Below are positions 9,340 through 18,369 of a stretch of 64,000 nucleotides of DNA, one piece after another. Numbering within the stretch: the stretch's first letter is position 1; every line of letters begins with the position of its first letter. The notes under the pieces were generated by a model, which was given only the letters and a program-made list of their open reading frames with translations, ran no database searches and was not told the origin of the DNA. Source of the stretch: JAUPKT01 sp964427855 (lineage in GTDB: Bacteria > Desulfobacterota > Desulfomonilia > Desulfomonilales > Desulfomonilaceae); the NCBI GenBank assembly GCA_964427855.1, contig CAYRVH010000010.1, positions 5,853 through 69,852 of the forward strand. Direction: 5' to 3'. Both the position numbers and the translations under genes were made by a program.

Positions 9340-9478
9340 GAAGATGGGTCCTTTTCCCTGAAGCGCGCCGTGAGAACGTATTATCTTTGGCATGGACGAC
9401 GTCGCTGGCCGTGGTTCCCGTCGTCTTCGAACTCTCAGGGAGAGATGAGCTGCTTTGTAGGCAGTATTATCAAGCTGT

Positions 9479-10504
9479 TTAGTTCGGCCTTTCGTCGCCC
9501 TGAGACTGATTTAGCAGCGCCTCCTTCTCCCGAAGAACCTTTTTCAGTTTATCTGTCAACACGGGCAAGAAATCAACTAGATCTGCCAAAACAGCGACGT
9601 CAGCATGGTTGAAGATCGCTGCGTTCGGATCGTTATTGATCGCCGCCACCACGGCCGAATCCCTCATACCGACGACGTGTTGATACGCTCCGGAGATGCC
9701 GCATGCAATGTAGAGTTTGGGTCGAATGGTATTGCCCGTGAGACCTATTTGGCGGCCGTACTCGATCCAACCGGCATCGCACACTGGCCTCGAGCCTCCT
9801 ACGACAGCGCCGGGAAGAACAGAAGCGAGGTCTTGGACTAGGTTCAGATTCTCCTTCTTGCCGAGCCCCCTCCCCGCTCCCACAACGATCTTGGCCCTTT
9901 GCAACGCCGCAATCCCGGTTGCGGTGCTTTGAACATCGACAAGACGCGTTCTGCTCAAGGCCGCTTTGGCCTCGATCCGCCGAATGTTTGCGCAGTGGAC
10001 GCATTCTTGAAGCGACAACGGGAACGCGCCGGGTTGGACGGTGATGAGCCAGCGGCCGCGGCAGGGACCCACACAGGCTGACACTTTTCCGCCAAAGAGC
10101 TCGCGCCGGAAAAAAATCCCCTCGCCTTCACAGCGCACGGAATGGACGCCGCTGATACAACGTGCGTGGAGTCGGAGAGCCAAGGCTGGCGCCAGTTCCA
10201 TTCCGATGGGAGTATGTCCCAGGACCACGCCGGCTATTGGCAGAGCCCCCAACACCGTCTCGAGAGTATTCAGCCACGTATCCCACTGGTAGTATCTCGA
10301 TTCTGCAATGTGAACGACTGTTGTCTCGACGCCCCATTTGGATGCGAGCGCCTCAGCCGCCGGCTCCACATCGTCCCCGATAACAACAGCAAGGAGCTCA
10401 GCGTTGAGAAATTCGGCAATCCGCGTGGCGCACGCCACCTGATCTCTGGTTGCGTGAGCGATGCCGCCAGCGGCATGTTCAACGACAATTGCAATTACTG
10501 CCAT
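9479..10504 (-). CDS. etfA: electron transfer flavoprotein, alpha subunit
   Basis: 341 residues. The C-terminal FAD domain is diagnostic: KIVVGAGRGLGKKENL, GGSRPVCDAGWIEYGRQIGLTGN..., YIACGISGAYQHVVGM and INNDPNAAIFNHADVAVLADL, which match the ETF-alpha signature. The N-terminal adenosine-like domain is more divergent (MAVIAIVVEHAAGG). With EtfB it carries electrons between acyl-CoA dehydrogenases and a membrane or bifurcating partner. It lies 59 bases after etfB in one operon. Two acyl-CoA dehydrogenases nearby (12320, 16340) are plausible electron donors. Whether it bifurcates cannot be decided from sequence alone. Confidence 0.93.
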   Translation of the reverse strand: MAVIAIVVEHAAGGIAHATRDQVACATRIAEFLNAELLAVVIGDDVEPAAEALASKWGVETTVVHIAESRYYQWDTWLNTLETVLGALPIAGVVLGHTPIGMELAPALALRLHARCISGVHSVRCEGEGIFFRRELFGGKVSACVGPCRGRWLITVQPGAFPLSLQECVHCANIRRIEAKAALSRTRLVDVQSTATGIAALQRAKIVVGAGRGLGKKENLNLVQDLASVLPGAVVGGSRPVCDAGWIEYGRQIGLTGNTIRPKLYIACGISGAYQHVVGMRDSAVVAAINNDPNAAIFNHADVAVLADLVDFLPVLTDKLKKVLREKEALLNQSQGDERPN

Positions 10505-10563
10505 GTTCTAGGCGCCCTTTCGGAGGACACTGGCGACATTTTTGTGGAAAAACTTCCGCCGTT

Positions 10564-11349
10564 TTAGAATACGCCCTTAGCTCTTAAAAATTCGATCAGC
10601 TGCTCTGCCTGGGCCGCAGCATCCCCTTCCAACAATAGAGTATTTCTCTCTTTGGCAGGATGATGATACGAAACCGGGAATCTCGGCATTTGGAGGGCGA
10701 GCGCCTGATCAAAGTTGAAGCGTTCGGGCGAGATTTTTTTTGCTCTGAGCAAGTTTGAAAGGGATGGATAACGTGGCGTTCTCCGTGAACTCAATACGGT
10801 AATAACGGCTGGCAGGTCTATTTCCATGACGCTTCGAAGACCCCCTTCTATTTCTTTGACGACGCGAACAGCTTCTTGTGAGACGGTTTCCACAGACACA
10901 ACGCACGCGGCACAGGGAGCGCCCATGAGTTGGGCCAGCATAGGTCCTACCTGCCCTTGCGCGAGGTCGTCAGACGCTGCTCCGAGTACGCAGAGCGAGT
11001 ACGGGCGCGATCTCGCCCAAGACGCAATGGCCGAGGCTACCACGAAGGGGTCGTCGTAAAGAAACGATGCCTTCAGAGTTCCCAGAATGGCGTGATCAGC
11101 GCCCATCCCCAGGGCGCGACGCAACGCATGGATCGACCGTTCCGGGCCTATGGACAGGGTGTGGATGCTCACGTTGGGAAAAGAATCCTTTATCGTCAGC
11201 GCCTCTTCCAAGGCTTGTTCATCCAAGCTGCTCATGACATAAGGAGCGGAGGAGTCTATCCTGAAAGAGAGATTGTCAGTGGCAATTTCGATCCGCGCCG
11301 AGGGGTCTGGAACGTCTTTCACGCACACGAGGATGTTCATGGATTGCAT
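10564..11349 (-). CDS. etfB: electron transfer flavoprotein, beta subunit
   Basis: 261 residues with the ETF-beta pattern: NILVCVKDVPDP at the start, MSSLDEQALEEALTIKD, the GMGADHAILG segment, GAASDDLAQGQVGPMLAQLMGAPC and the central EIEGGLRSVMEIDLPAVITVLSS. A second Met (11340) could also be the start; the first ATG lies closer to the AAGG box. It is transcribed divergently from the histidine phosphatase gene at 11586. Partner of EtfA directly downstream. Confidence 0.93.
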   Translation of the reverse strand: MQSMNILVCVKDVPDPSARIEIATDNLSFRIDSSAPYVMSSLDEQALEEALTIKDSFPNVSIHTLSIGPERSIHALRRALGMGADHAILGTLKASFLYDDPFVVASAIASWARSRPYSLCVLGAASDDLAQGQVGPMLAQLMGAPCAACVVSVETVSQEAVRVVKEIEGGLRSVMEIDLPAVITVLSSRRTPRYPSLSNLLRAKKISPERFNFDQALALQMPRFPVSYHHPAKERNTLLLEGDAAAQAEQLIEFLRAKGVF

Positions 11350-11585
11350 CGAACCTTGTGGTCAAATATAGCTTTCTGAAACCTTCCGGCTGCGGTGCGT
11401 GCAGCGAAAATGCTCCGCAGCGCCGCGTGTTGACTCAGGGCCCGTTCAGTAGTAGCCATTTGAGATAGCGTCACGGGATTACGGGAGCCGAGGCGTCCCC
11501 AAAATGGGGCTGGGGTTAACATACCACAGACCTTGTCGATACGTCATGATGATCGTCATTGAAGCGAACTACGCGGAGTCATGGT

Positions 11586-12293
11586 GTGAGTGTTTTATTT
11601 GTAATTCGTCACGGTCAGGCGTCCTTCGGAAACGAGCAGTACGACCAATTGTCTGAGCTGGGGATACGCCAGGCCCGCATATTGGGGGACTTTCTCCGGC
11701 GATGCGACATAAGATTTCAAGGCTTCTTTTCCGGTCCAAAGAAGCGGCAGGTAGAAACGGCTTGCATCGCCATGGAACAAATGTTTCCAGAGAGAGGTGC
11801 GCCTCGCCCTACTGTGTTTGACGAACTCAGTGAGTATGACGCCAGCCGCGTCATCAAGGGCTATTTTGAGTCAGAAGGCTACTCCAGCGATCAAGCCTTG
11901 GAAAGGATTAAAGAAACTCTTAAAGACCCTGATTATTTTTTTCAACTTTTCAAGAGGGCTGTTCGTATGTGGTTTACTGGGGATTTATCTGCGCGAGGTC
12001 TGGAGTCGCGACGTGAATTTCGAAAGCGGGTCTTACGGGGTCTGTCTCGAATCGGCGCTGAAAGCGACAGACGCACCAAGAGCGTACTATTTACCTCGGG
12101 GGGCGTCATCGCGGCGATTATGCAGGAAGCGACGGGCATCGCAGATGAAACCGCGTTTGAGCTTGCCTGGGACATCCGAAACGCCTCTATATCTGTGTTT
12201 GAATATCGACGGGACAGGTTCAAATTGTTGTGCTTCAATTCTGCGGCGCATCTCGAGATCGAGGCTGATCCGCAGCTTATCACGTATCGTTAA
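11586..12293 (+). CDS. histidine phosphatase superfamily protein (phosphoglycerate-mutase-like)
   Basis: About 235 residues. The catalytic RHG motif is in VIRHGQASFGNEQYDQLSELG, followed by FFSGPKKRQVETA and, near the C-terminus, a region equivalent to the second catalytic His that reads VLFTSGGVIAAIM. Here the usual SHG reads TSGG, so the second His seems to be absent. GTG 11586 was chosen because it follows GGAG (11575-11578) by seven bases; the frame can be read from TTG 11559. The stop is 26 bases before an acyl-CoA dehydrogenase gene followed by a phosphotransferase, suggesting a phospho-acyl-CoA pathway (inference). Confidence 0.8.
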   Translation: MSVLFVIRHGQASFGNEQYDQLSELGIRQARILGDFLRRCDIRFQGFFSGPKKRQVETACIAMEQMFPERGAPRPTVFDELSEYDASRVIKGYFESEGYSSDQALERIKETLKDPDYFFQLFKRAVRMWFTGDLSARGLESRREFRKRVLRGLSRIGAESDRRTKSVLFTSGGVIAAIMQEATGIADETAFELAWDIRNASISVFEYRRDRFKLLCFNSAAHLEIEADPQLITYR

Positions 12294-12319
12294 CACCCGA
12301 ACAAAGAAGGGAGCATAGG

Positions 12320-13510
12320 TTGGATTTTTCAGTTTCAGAAAAAATGGAGACCATCCTCGAGATGGTACGAGAATTTATGGATAAAGAGGTCATCCCTCTC
12401 GAACCAGCGTTTCTGAGATCATCTTTCCGAAGCCTGTTGCCGGTATTAGAGGAAAAGAGACAAATTGTTCGCCAGATGGAGCTTTGGGCTCCGCCTCACC
12501 CGAGAGAATATGGCGGGATGGGGCTGGACTTGGTGGAATTTGCTCTGGTCTCTGAGGAACTTGGGCGCTCTCCGTTGGGGCACTTTGTGTTCGGCTGTCA
12601 GGCGCCTGACGCGGGCAACATCGAGATCCTGCATCTTTACGGCACGGAAGAGCAAAAGAAGAAGTATTTGGAACCCCTTGTTCGGGGTGACATACGGAGT
12701 TGCTTCTCGATGACCGAAGTGGAGATGCCTGGCTCCAATCCGGTCATGCTCGAAACTACTGCAACGAAAGACGGGAATTACTATGTCATCAACGGGCAGA
12801 AGTGGTATACCACCGCTGCGGATGGCGCGGCGTTTGCCATCGTCATGGCGGTGACGAATCCTGATGCCCCGCCTCATTTGAGAGCGAGCATGCTAATCGT
12901 GCCCGCAGACACGCCTGGCTTCAACCTGGTCAGAAACATCTCCATCATGGGACATGAGGGCGACGATTGGCACAGCCATGCAGAGATCCTCTATCAATCG
13001 TGTAGAGTACCGGCCGCAAACCTTTTGGGGCCTGAGGGCCAGGGTTTTGTCATAGCCCAGGAACGACTTGGTCCCGGGAGAATACATCATTGTATGAGAT
13101 GGATCGGCGAATGCCAACGGGCCCTGGAGCTGATGTGCCGCCGCGCAAACAAAAGGGCTATTGCGCCGGGAAAGAACCTCGCTTCTCGGCAGATTATTCA
13201 GATGTGGGTCGCCGAGTGCAGCGCGGAGATTCAAGCTGCGCGGCTTACGGTGCTGCACGCCGCATGGAAAATGAACGCCAAAGGGACCAAGGCAGCGCGA
13301 GAAGAAATTTCCCTGATAAAGTTTTACGTGGCCAAAGTTTTGCAGAAAGTCGTTGACCTGGCGCTTCAAGTCCACGGAGGGTTGGGGATGAGCGACGATA
13401 CGATACTTTCTTTCCTTTACAGGTTTGAGCGGGCTGCCCGAATATATGACGGAGTGGATGAAGTCCATAAGGTATCGGCGGCCAAGAGAATTTTGCAGCG
13501 TTACGCCTAG
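12320..13510 (+). CDS. acyl-CoA dehydrogenase, ACAD10/11-like
   Basis: 396 residues, a full-length acyl-CoA dehydrogenase: MDFSVSEKMETILEMVREFM at the N-terminus, CFSMTEVEMPGSNP (substrate and FAD binding), INGQKWYTTAADGA, and QVHGGLGMSDDT near the end. The C-terminal catalytic region reads YDGVDEVHK, the DG-x-DEVH form typical of the ACAD10/11 branch rather than the YEGT form of short-chain enzymes. TTG 12320 is the likely start, since AAGGGAG (12307-12313) precedes it by six bases. It sits between a histidine phosphatase and an APH-type kinase. In the ACAD11 family and the Lva system, such kinase and dehydrogenase pairs process 4-hydroxyacyl-CoAs through phosphorylation. Confidence 0.9.
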   Translation: MDFSVSEKMETILEMVREFMDKEVIPLEPAFLRSSFRSLLPVLEEKRQIVRQMELWAPPHPREYGGMGLDLVEFALVSEELGRSPLGHFVFGCQAPDAGNIEILHLYGTEEQKKKYLEPLVRGDIRSCFSMTEVEMPGSNPVMLETTATKDGNYYVINGQKWYTTAADGAAFAIVMAVTNPDAPPHLRASMLIVPADTPGFNLVRNISIMGHEGDDWHSHAEILYQSCRVPAANLLGPEGQGFVIAQERLGPGRIHHCMRWIGECQRALELMCRRANKRAIAPGKNLASRQIIQMWVAECSAEIQAARLTVLHAAWKMNAKGTKAAREEISLIKFYVAKVLQKVVDLALQVHGGLGMSDDTILSFLYRFERAARIYDGVDEVHKVSAAKRILQRYA

Positions 13511-13572
13511 CGCTGTACGGTCGTTGCACGCATATCACGAGGGATAATGCAACAGGAGTTGGAGAAAGACGC

Positions 13573-14640
13573 ATGCCTATACTCGATGAAGCGACAGCGC
13601 CGCGAAGCGGCGAATTGCTTGATGCCGAAAAGATAGGAAGTTTTCTGACGAATGCTCTAGGGCATCCACAAGGTCCTATTTCCATAAAGCAGTTTCCCAG
13701 TGGTTTTTCCAACTTGACATATCTCATCACCGCGGGAAAGCAGGAATTTGTACTTCGGCGCCCCCCTTATGGTCGCAAAGCTCGAACAGCTCATGACATG
13801 CTTCGAGAATACCGTATTCTTCGCGCGCTGCGACCGGTCTTTCCCTTCTGTCCGAACCCTCTCGTATATTGCGAGGACGAATCCATTATCGGCGCGCCTT
13901 TCTACATTATGGAGCGCATGCGCGGCGTCATCTTGCGCAAGGACTTACCCGAGGGCCTTTCTTTCAGCGCCGCACAGATGCGGAAACTGTGCGAGAACGT
14001 GCTCGAGGTTCATGTCGCGTTGCATTCGGTGGATTATCAGAAAGTAGGATTAGGCGAATTCGGCAAGCCGGAGGGGTATGTGACTCGACAAGTCGAAAGC
14101 TGGATTGAACGATACCAGGCTGCGCGCACGCCTGATGCGCCAGCATTCCACGATATCATACCGTGGTTAAAAGAACGCAAACCAGTCCAAAGCGGCGCGC
14201 CTGCGCTCATCCACAATGATTTCAAGTTGGACAACATTGTCCTGGACGCAAAAGACCCACTCAAAATTATTGGCGTGCTTGATTGGGAGATGGCCACAAT
14301 AGGGGATCCGCTCATGGACCTCGGCAACTCTCTCGCTTACTGGGTAGAATCTGAGGACCCGCCAGAGATGGAACTCGTGCGGCTCATGCCCACTCACCTC
14401 CCGGGTGCGCTCACGCGGCGAGAGCTCATAGATCGGTATGCAGCGCTTTCTGGTCGATTGGTCGGCGACGTCGATTTTTATTTATGTTTCGGATATTTCC
14501 GACTCGCCGTCATCGCGCAACAGATTTACTATCGGTATTTCCATGGCCAAACGAAAGACGCCCGTTTCAAGAGCTTGATCCACGGGGTCAAGATATTGGA
14601 AAAAGCAGCGACCCGCGCCATGAATGGGGAGGCCTGCTGA
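13573..14640 (+). CDS. APH-family phosphotransferase, acyl-CoA-associated kinase
   Basis: 355 residues. Kinase-like fold of the aminoglycoside phosphotransferase/choline kinase type: FPSGFSNLTYLITAGKQEFVLRRPP, YIMERMRGVILRKDLPEG, the catalytic loop LIHNDFKLDNIVLD and the metal-binding GVLDWEMATIGDPLMDLG. This is the branch fused to the dehydrogenase in human ACAD10/11 and separate in bacteria such as P. putida LvaA. It directly follows the ACAD10/11-like gene. I infer that it phosphorylates a hydroxyacyl-CoA so that the dehydrogenase-like partner can remove the phosphate. A drug-resistance role is unlikely in this context. Confidence 0.85.
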   Translation: MPILDEATAPRSGELLDAEKIGSFLTNALGHPQGPISIKQFPSGFSNLTYLITAGKQEFVLRRPPYGRKARTAHDMLREYRILRALRPVFPFCPNPLVYCEDESIIGAPFYIMERMRGVILRKDLPEGLSFSAAQMRKLCENVLEVHVALHSVDYQKVGLGEFGKPEGYVTRQVESWIERYQAARTPDAPAFHDIIPWLKERKPVQSGAPALIHNDFKLDNIVLDAKDPLKIIGVLDWEMATIGDPLMDLGNSLAYWVESEDPPEMELVRLMPTHLPGALTRRELIDRYAALSGRLVGDVDFYLCFGYFRLAVIAQQIYYRYFHGQTKDARFKSLIHGVKILEKAATRAMNGEAC

Positions 14641-14712
14641 GCTTGGCCGCGTACGGCCGCCGAGTGTGTCTGGTCTTGGCCCTGCCTGCGCAGACGAACG
14701 AGAAAGTAAAAC

Positions 14713-14741
14713 TTGTCTCTATGGAACTCATACTCTAGTAT
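14713..14741 (+). promoter_or_regulatory. possible sigma-70 promoter for the YifB gene
   Basis: TTGTCT (14713-14718) and TAGTAT (14736-14741) are separated by 17 bases. They lie about 40 bases before the ribosome binding site of the next gene. The match to consensus is partial. Confidence 0.35.
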
Positions 14742-14782
14742 AGAGCCTTCGTGACTGAATAATTGATGGTAAGGAAAGAGTA

Positions 14783-16321
14783 TTGCTCGCTCGAGTACAC
14801 ACCGCAGCGCTCATAGGGATCGACGCCTATCCCATAGAAGTAGAGGTAGATGTGAACGCAGGTTTGCCTTCTGTTGCGGTGGTGGGCCTTCCCGATAATG
14901 CAGTGAGAGAGAGTATAGCCAGGGTGAAGTCAGCGATTGTCAACACTGGCTACCCTTTTCCTCCTCGCAGAATCACCATCAACCTCGCGCCTGCGGGGCT
15001 CAAAAAAGAGGGGTCTGGTTTTGATCTTCCCATTGCCATAGGGATATTGTCAGCACTTGAAATGCTCCCTCCGGACATATTGAGAGACTACTTGCTTGTG
15101 GGAGAGCTATCGCTCGACGGCCGTGTCAAACCAGTGAGGGGGGCTTTGTCTGTTGCCCTGCGCGCTCGGGACGACGGATTCAAAGGAGTTATCGTCCCAG
15201 AGACGAATGCTCATGAGGCGGCAATCGTGGAAGGCGTCAAGGCGCTGGGGGTCTCAAACCTGCTTACGACCGCAGGATTCTTGATGAACCGTGTAGAAAT
15301 CCAGCCTGCCCAACCGATCCACACGAGTGAAAAGCATCGCTACGGACGCTATCACGTGGATTTCCGTGAAATTAAAGGCCAAGAGTACGCAAAACGGGCA
15401 GTGGAAGTGGCAGCGGCCGGCGGTCATAACATCCTTATGATTGGGCCTCCTGGCTCCGGCAAGACCATGATATCCCAAAGGATTCCTTCGATTCTTCCGG
15501 AGCCTGTTTTCGAGGAGGCGTTGGAGACGACACGGATCTATTCAGCGGCAGGCCTCATGGGACGGCATGGGTCGGTCATGCGCGTCCGGCCGTTTCGGTC
15601 TCCTCATCATACGGTTTCGGATGCGGGCCTCATCGGCGGCGGCGTCATTCCGAGGCCGGGTGAGGTATCTCTTGCCCACAACGGCGTCCTTTTTCTCGAT
15701 GAGCTTCCCGAGTTCCACAAAAACGTTCTGGAGGTGTTGCGGCAGCCTCTTGAAGACGGAGAAGTGACTATATCGAGGGCCCAGATAGCCATCACATTCC
15801 CAGCCCGCTTCATGTTGGTGGCCGCCATGAATCCCTGTCCATGCGGGTACCGTGGAGATCCTACCCATGAGTGCACATGCTCACGGCAGTCGGTGGAGAG
15901 GTACTGGAGCAGGATATCCGGTCCTCTTCTTGACCGTATTGACATCCACATCGAAGTGCCGGCAGTGAAATGGCGCGACCTCACTGCCATACCAGAAGGT
16001 CCGACGTCGTCGGAGATACGAGAGAGGGTAAACAAGGCCCGTCAAATTCAACTCGGTCGATTCGAGGGCACGGGCATCTATTCCAATGCTCAGATGGGCT
16101 CGAGTCTCATCAAGAAATACTGCCATTTGGGGCCTGAATCACTTGGGTTTCTGGAAAAAGCGGTGGCCAAGCTCGGGCTCTCAGCCAGAGCCTACCACAG
16201 GGTGCTCAAAATCGCGAGAACTATTGCTGACTTGGAGGGAATCGAGGAGCTTCAACCAAGCCACGTGGCAGAAGCTGTTCAATATCGCTCTTTAGACAGG
16301 AGATACGCGAGGTGGGATTGA
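14783..16321 (+). CDS. YifB-family Mg-chelatase-like AAA ATPase (ComM-like)
   Basis: 512 residues, the usual length of the family. The N-terminal ChlI-type domain has GIDAYPIEVEVDVNAGLPS, VVGLPDNAVRES and INLAPAGLKKEGSGFDLPIA. The AAA core has Walker A GPPGSGKT (residues 221-228) and Walker B VLFLDELPEF, then AMNPCPCGY with its zinc-like cysteines (CPCGYRGDPTHECTC) and a C-terminal helical lid. TTG 14783 follows AAGGAAAGAG at good spacing and begins with the conserved MLARVHTAALIGIDA. ComM-type proteins are DNA helicases that help recombination of incoming single strands. A stand-alone gene here, convergent with the dehydrogenase at 16340. Confidence 0.92.
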   Translation: MLARVHTAALIGIDAYPIEVEVDVNAGLPSVAVVGLPDNAVRESIARVKSAIVNTGYPFPPRRITINLAPAGLKKEGSGFDLPIAIGILSALEMLPPDILRDYLLVGELSLDGRVKPVRGALSVALRARDDGFKGVIVPETNAHEAAIVEGVKALGVSNLLTTAGFLMNRVEIQPAQPIHTSEKHRYGRYHVDFREIKGQEYAKRAVEVAAAGGHNILMIGPPGSGKTMISQRIPSILPEPVFEEALETTRIYSAAGLMGRHGSVMRVRPFRSPHHTVSDAGLIGGGVIPRPGEVSLAHNGVLFLDELPEFHKNVLEVLRQPLEDGEVTISRAQIAITFPARFMLVAAMNPCPCGYRGDPTHECTCSRQSVERYWSRISGPLLDRIDIHIEVPAVKWRDLTAIPEGPTSSEIRERVNKARQIQLGRFEGTGIYSNAQMGSSLIKKYCHLGPESLGFLEKAVAKLGLSARAYHRVLKIARTIADLEGIEELQPSHVAEAVQYRSLDRRYARWD

Positions 16322-16339
16322 GGGGCTTGGACCGCTGAC

Positions 16340-18238
16340 CTACTGTCCCACCCCGCGTAGGGTGTCAGTGGTGAGACCATCGTTTTCCATAAGCCTTTTT
16401 TCGAGGCCCAGAATCTTGGGCAGCTCGTAATGGAAAAAATATTTCATGGTTTGAAGCTTTCCCATGTAAAACTCTGTCTGCTGCAAGGACTGACTTGAGG
16501 CAAGGGCTTTTTCTGCGGCTATGCCCTGTTTGAGCCACTGCCACGAGACAGCAATGACGCCGAAGAATTCCAGATAGAGGGTCGCGTCCGCCAAGAATCG
16601 CTCTATGTCTCCCTGCAAGGCGATATCCACCAAATGGCCGGTCACTCGCTGCAAGGTTTGGAGCGCGTTGTCAAGTCGCTTGCCGTATTCCACGGAAACA
16701 GAATATTGAGAGCTCGTCTCCACGTCGGCCTTGACCTCTTCCAAAAAGGCTCTGAATGCCTTGCCGTTGGCCATGACGATCTTTCGTCCGAGGAGGTCGA
16801 GGCCGTGGATCCCGGTTGTTCCCTCATGAATGGCATGGATTCGCATGTCACGATAATGTTGTTCGACGGGGAATTCGTCGCAATACCCGTATCCGCCTAA
16901 ACATTGAAGGGCGGCGCTCACAGAGAGGATTCCCATTTCCGATGGAAATGACTTTGCCACGGGCGTGAGGAGTTCTAAAAGCAGAGAGGCTTTTTCTCGC
17001 GTCGCTGCATCAGGGCATCGCCGCATATCATAGTATTGCGCGCATTGCATCAGAAGGCTTAAGGATCCCTCCACGATGCTTCGTTGGAAAAGGAGCATAC
17101 GTTTCACGTCCGGATGCTCGACGATCAAAACGGGCGGCGATGCGGGGTTTTTGTCGGACAGTCTCCTGCCTTGGGGCCGAGTCAACGCATAGTCCAAGGA
17201 TGCGTGGTATGCGGCTGAGGCTATTGCTGCAGCGCCGATGCCCACTTCGATACGCGCATGGTTCATCATTTGGAACATGTAGGACAAACCCTTATGAGGC
17301 TCGCCCACAAGCCAGCCACGGCAGTCATTGTTTTCGCCCAGGTTGAGCTGCGCGATGGGACAGCCGCGGTAGCCCATTTTATGAAATATTCCCGCCACGT
17401 GTACGTCGTTGGGCTCGAGGCGTCCGTCGTCAGTCACGCGTTCCCTGGGGACCACGAAGAGGCTGATGCCTTTGACGCCGGGCGGTGCCCCTTTAATCTT
17501 TGCCAGCATGAGGTGGACGATGTTTTCGACTGCATCGTGGTCGCTTGCGGATATGAATATTTTTTGTCCCCGTATGCGATAACAACCAGGCGTGAGCGGT
17601 TCAGCGCTGGTGGTAATGTCGGTGAGGGAGCTGCCTGCCTGGGGTTCTGTGAGGGCCATGGTACCTTGCCAGTGACCCGAATACATCTTTGGGATGTAGG
17701 TGCGTTTCAGCTCGTCCGAACCAAATGACTCGATGAGGCCAGCAGCGCCGGAGGTGAGCATAGGATACACAGACGCCGAGTAATTAGCCGCTGCCCAGAT
17801 GAACGAACACGCTGAGGTGACCATCTGCGGCAACTGTTGGCCGCCAATCTCAAGAGCCGAACCGGCGGAAATCCATCCCCCGTCTCCGCATTCTTTGAGA
17901 AATGTCCGTATGGCAGGGTGGACGAGAATTCGACCATTCTCGAGCACAGGCGGATTGCGATCCATCTCCTCGAAATAGGGACGGAGAAGCGTGTGCCCCA
18001 TCTTTGATGCGGTATCGATCACGAGGTCAAAATTTTCTCGACTGTGTTCTTGGAAGTAGGGATATTGAACCAGAGACTCCGCATGAAAGACTTCATACAG
18101 TAGGAATGACAGATTGCGTTCGCTGAAAAACTTGCCCGGCATTTGTAGCGTCTCCGTGGATGACATTCGAGATACCACTGTAGTCTCATTCTTCACATGG
18201 CCATTGAGAAACGTCAAGGCATCGGTAGTAATTCCCAT
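16340..18238 (-). CDS. large acyl-CoA dehydrogenase with C-terminal extension (FadE5-like)
   Basis: 632 residues, longer than standard acyl-CoA dehydrogenases because of a C-terminal helical domain. Features: N-terminal FFSERNLSFLLYEVFH typical of the FadE5/AcdA-large group, GTMALTEPQAGSSLTDI, GQKIFISASDHD, CLGGYGYCDEFPVEQHYRDMR and HEGTTGIHGLDLLGRK, where Glu is the expected catalytic base. The start is uncertain: 18238 has no clear ribosome binding site and ATG 18166 (MSSTETLQM) is an alternative. It probably oxidises a long- or medium-chain acyl-CoA and donates electrons to EtfAB. Divergent from the polyferredoxin fusion gene at 18370. Confidence 0.9.
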   Translation of the reverse strand: MGITTDALTFLNGHVKNETTVVSRMSSTETLQMPGKFFSERNLSFLLYEVFHAESLVQYPYFQEHSRENFDLVIDTASKMGHTLLRPYFEEMDRNPPVLENGRILVHPAIRTFLKECGDGGWISAGSALEIGGQQLPQMVTSACSFIWAAANYSASVYPMLTSGAAGLIESFGSDELKRTYIPKMYSGHWQGTMALTEPQAGSSLTDITTSAEPLTPGCYRIRGQKIFISASDHDAVENIVHLMLAKIKGAPPGVKGISLFVVPRERVTDDGRLEPNDVHVAGIFHKMGYRGCPIAQLNLGENNDCRGWLVGEPHKGLSYMFQMMNHARIEVGIGAAAIASAAYHASLDYALTRPQGRRLSDKNPASPPVLIVEHPDVKRMLLFQRSIVEGSLSLLMQCAQYYDMRRCPDAATREKASLLLELLTPVAKSFPSEMGILSVSAALQCLGGYGYCDEFPVEQHYRDMRIHAIHEGTTGIHGLDLLGRKIVMANGKAFRAFLEEVKADVETSSQYSVSVEYGKRLDNALQTLQRVTGHLVDIALQGDIERFLADATLYLEFFGVIAVSWQWLKQGIAAEKALASSQSLQQTEFYMGKLQTMKYFFHYELPKILGLEKRLMENDGLTTDTLRGVGQ

Positions 18239-18369
18239 GAGAGAAACGTATCGGTGCGCATTTTGTCATGGACGCTGTTTTGACTCGATAGTATAGTTTA
18301 CGCCTATGGGAGATGAGACAGCGGAAGAGGAAAGGCATTTGCATTGTGAACCACTGCCGCAAGTTATAA

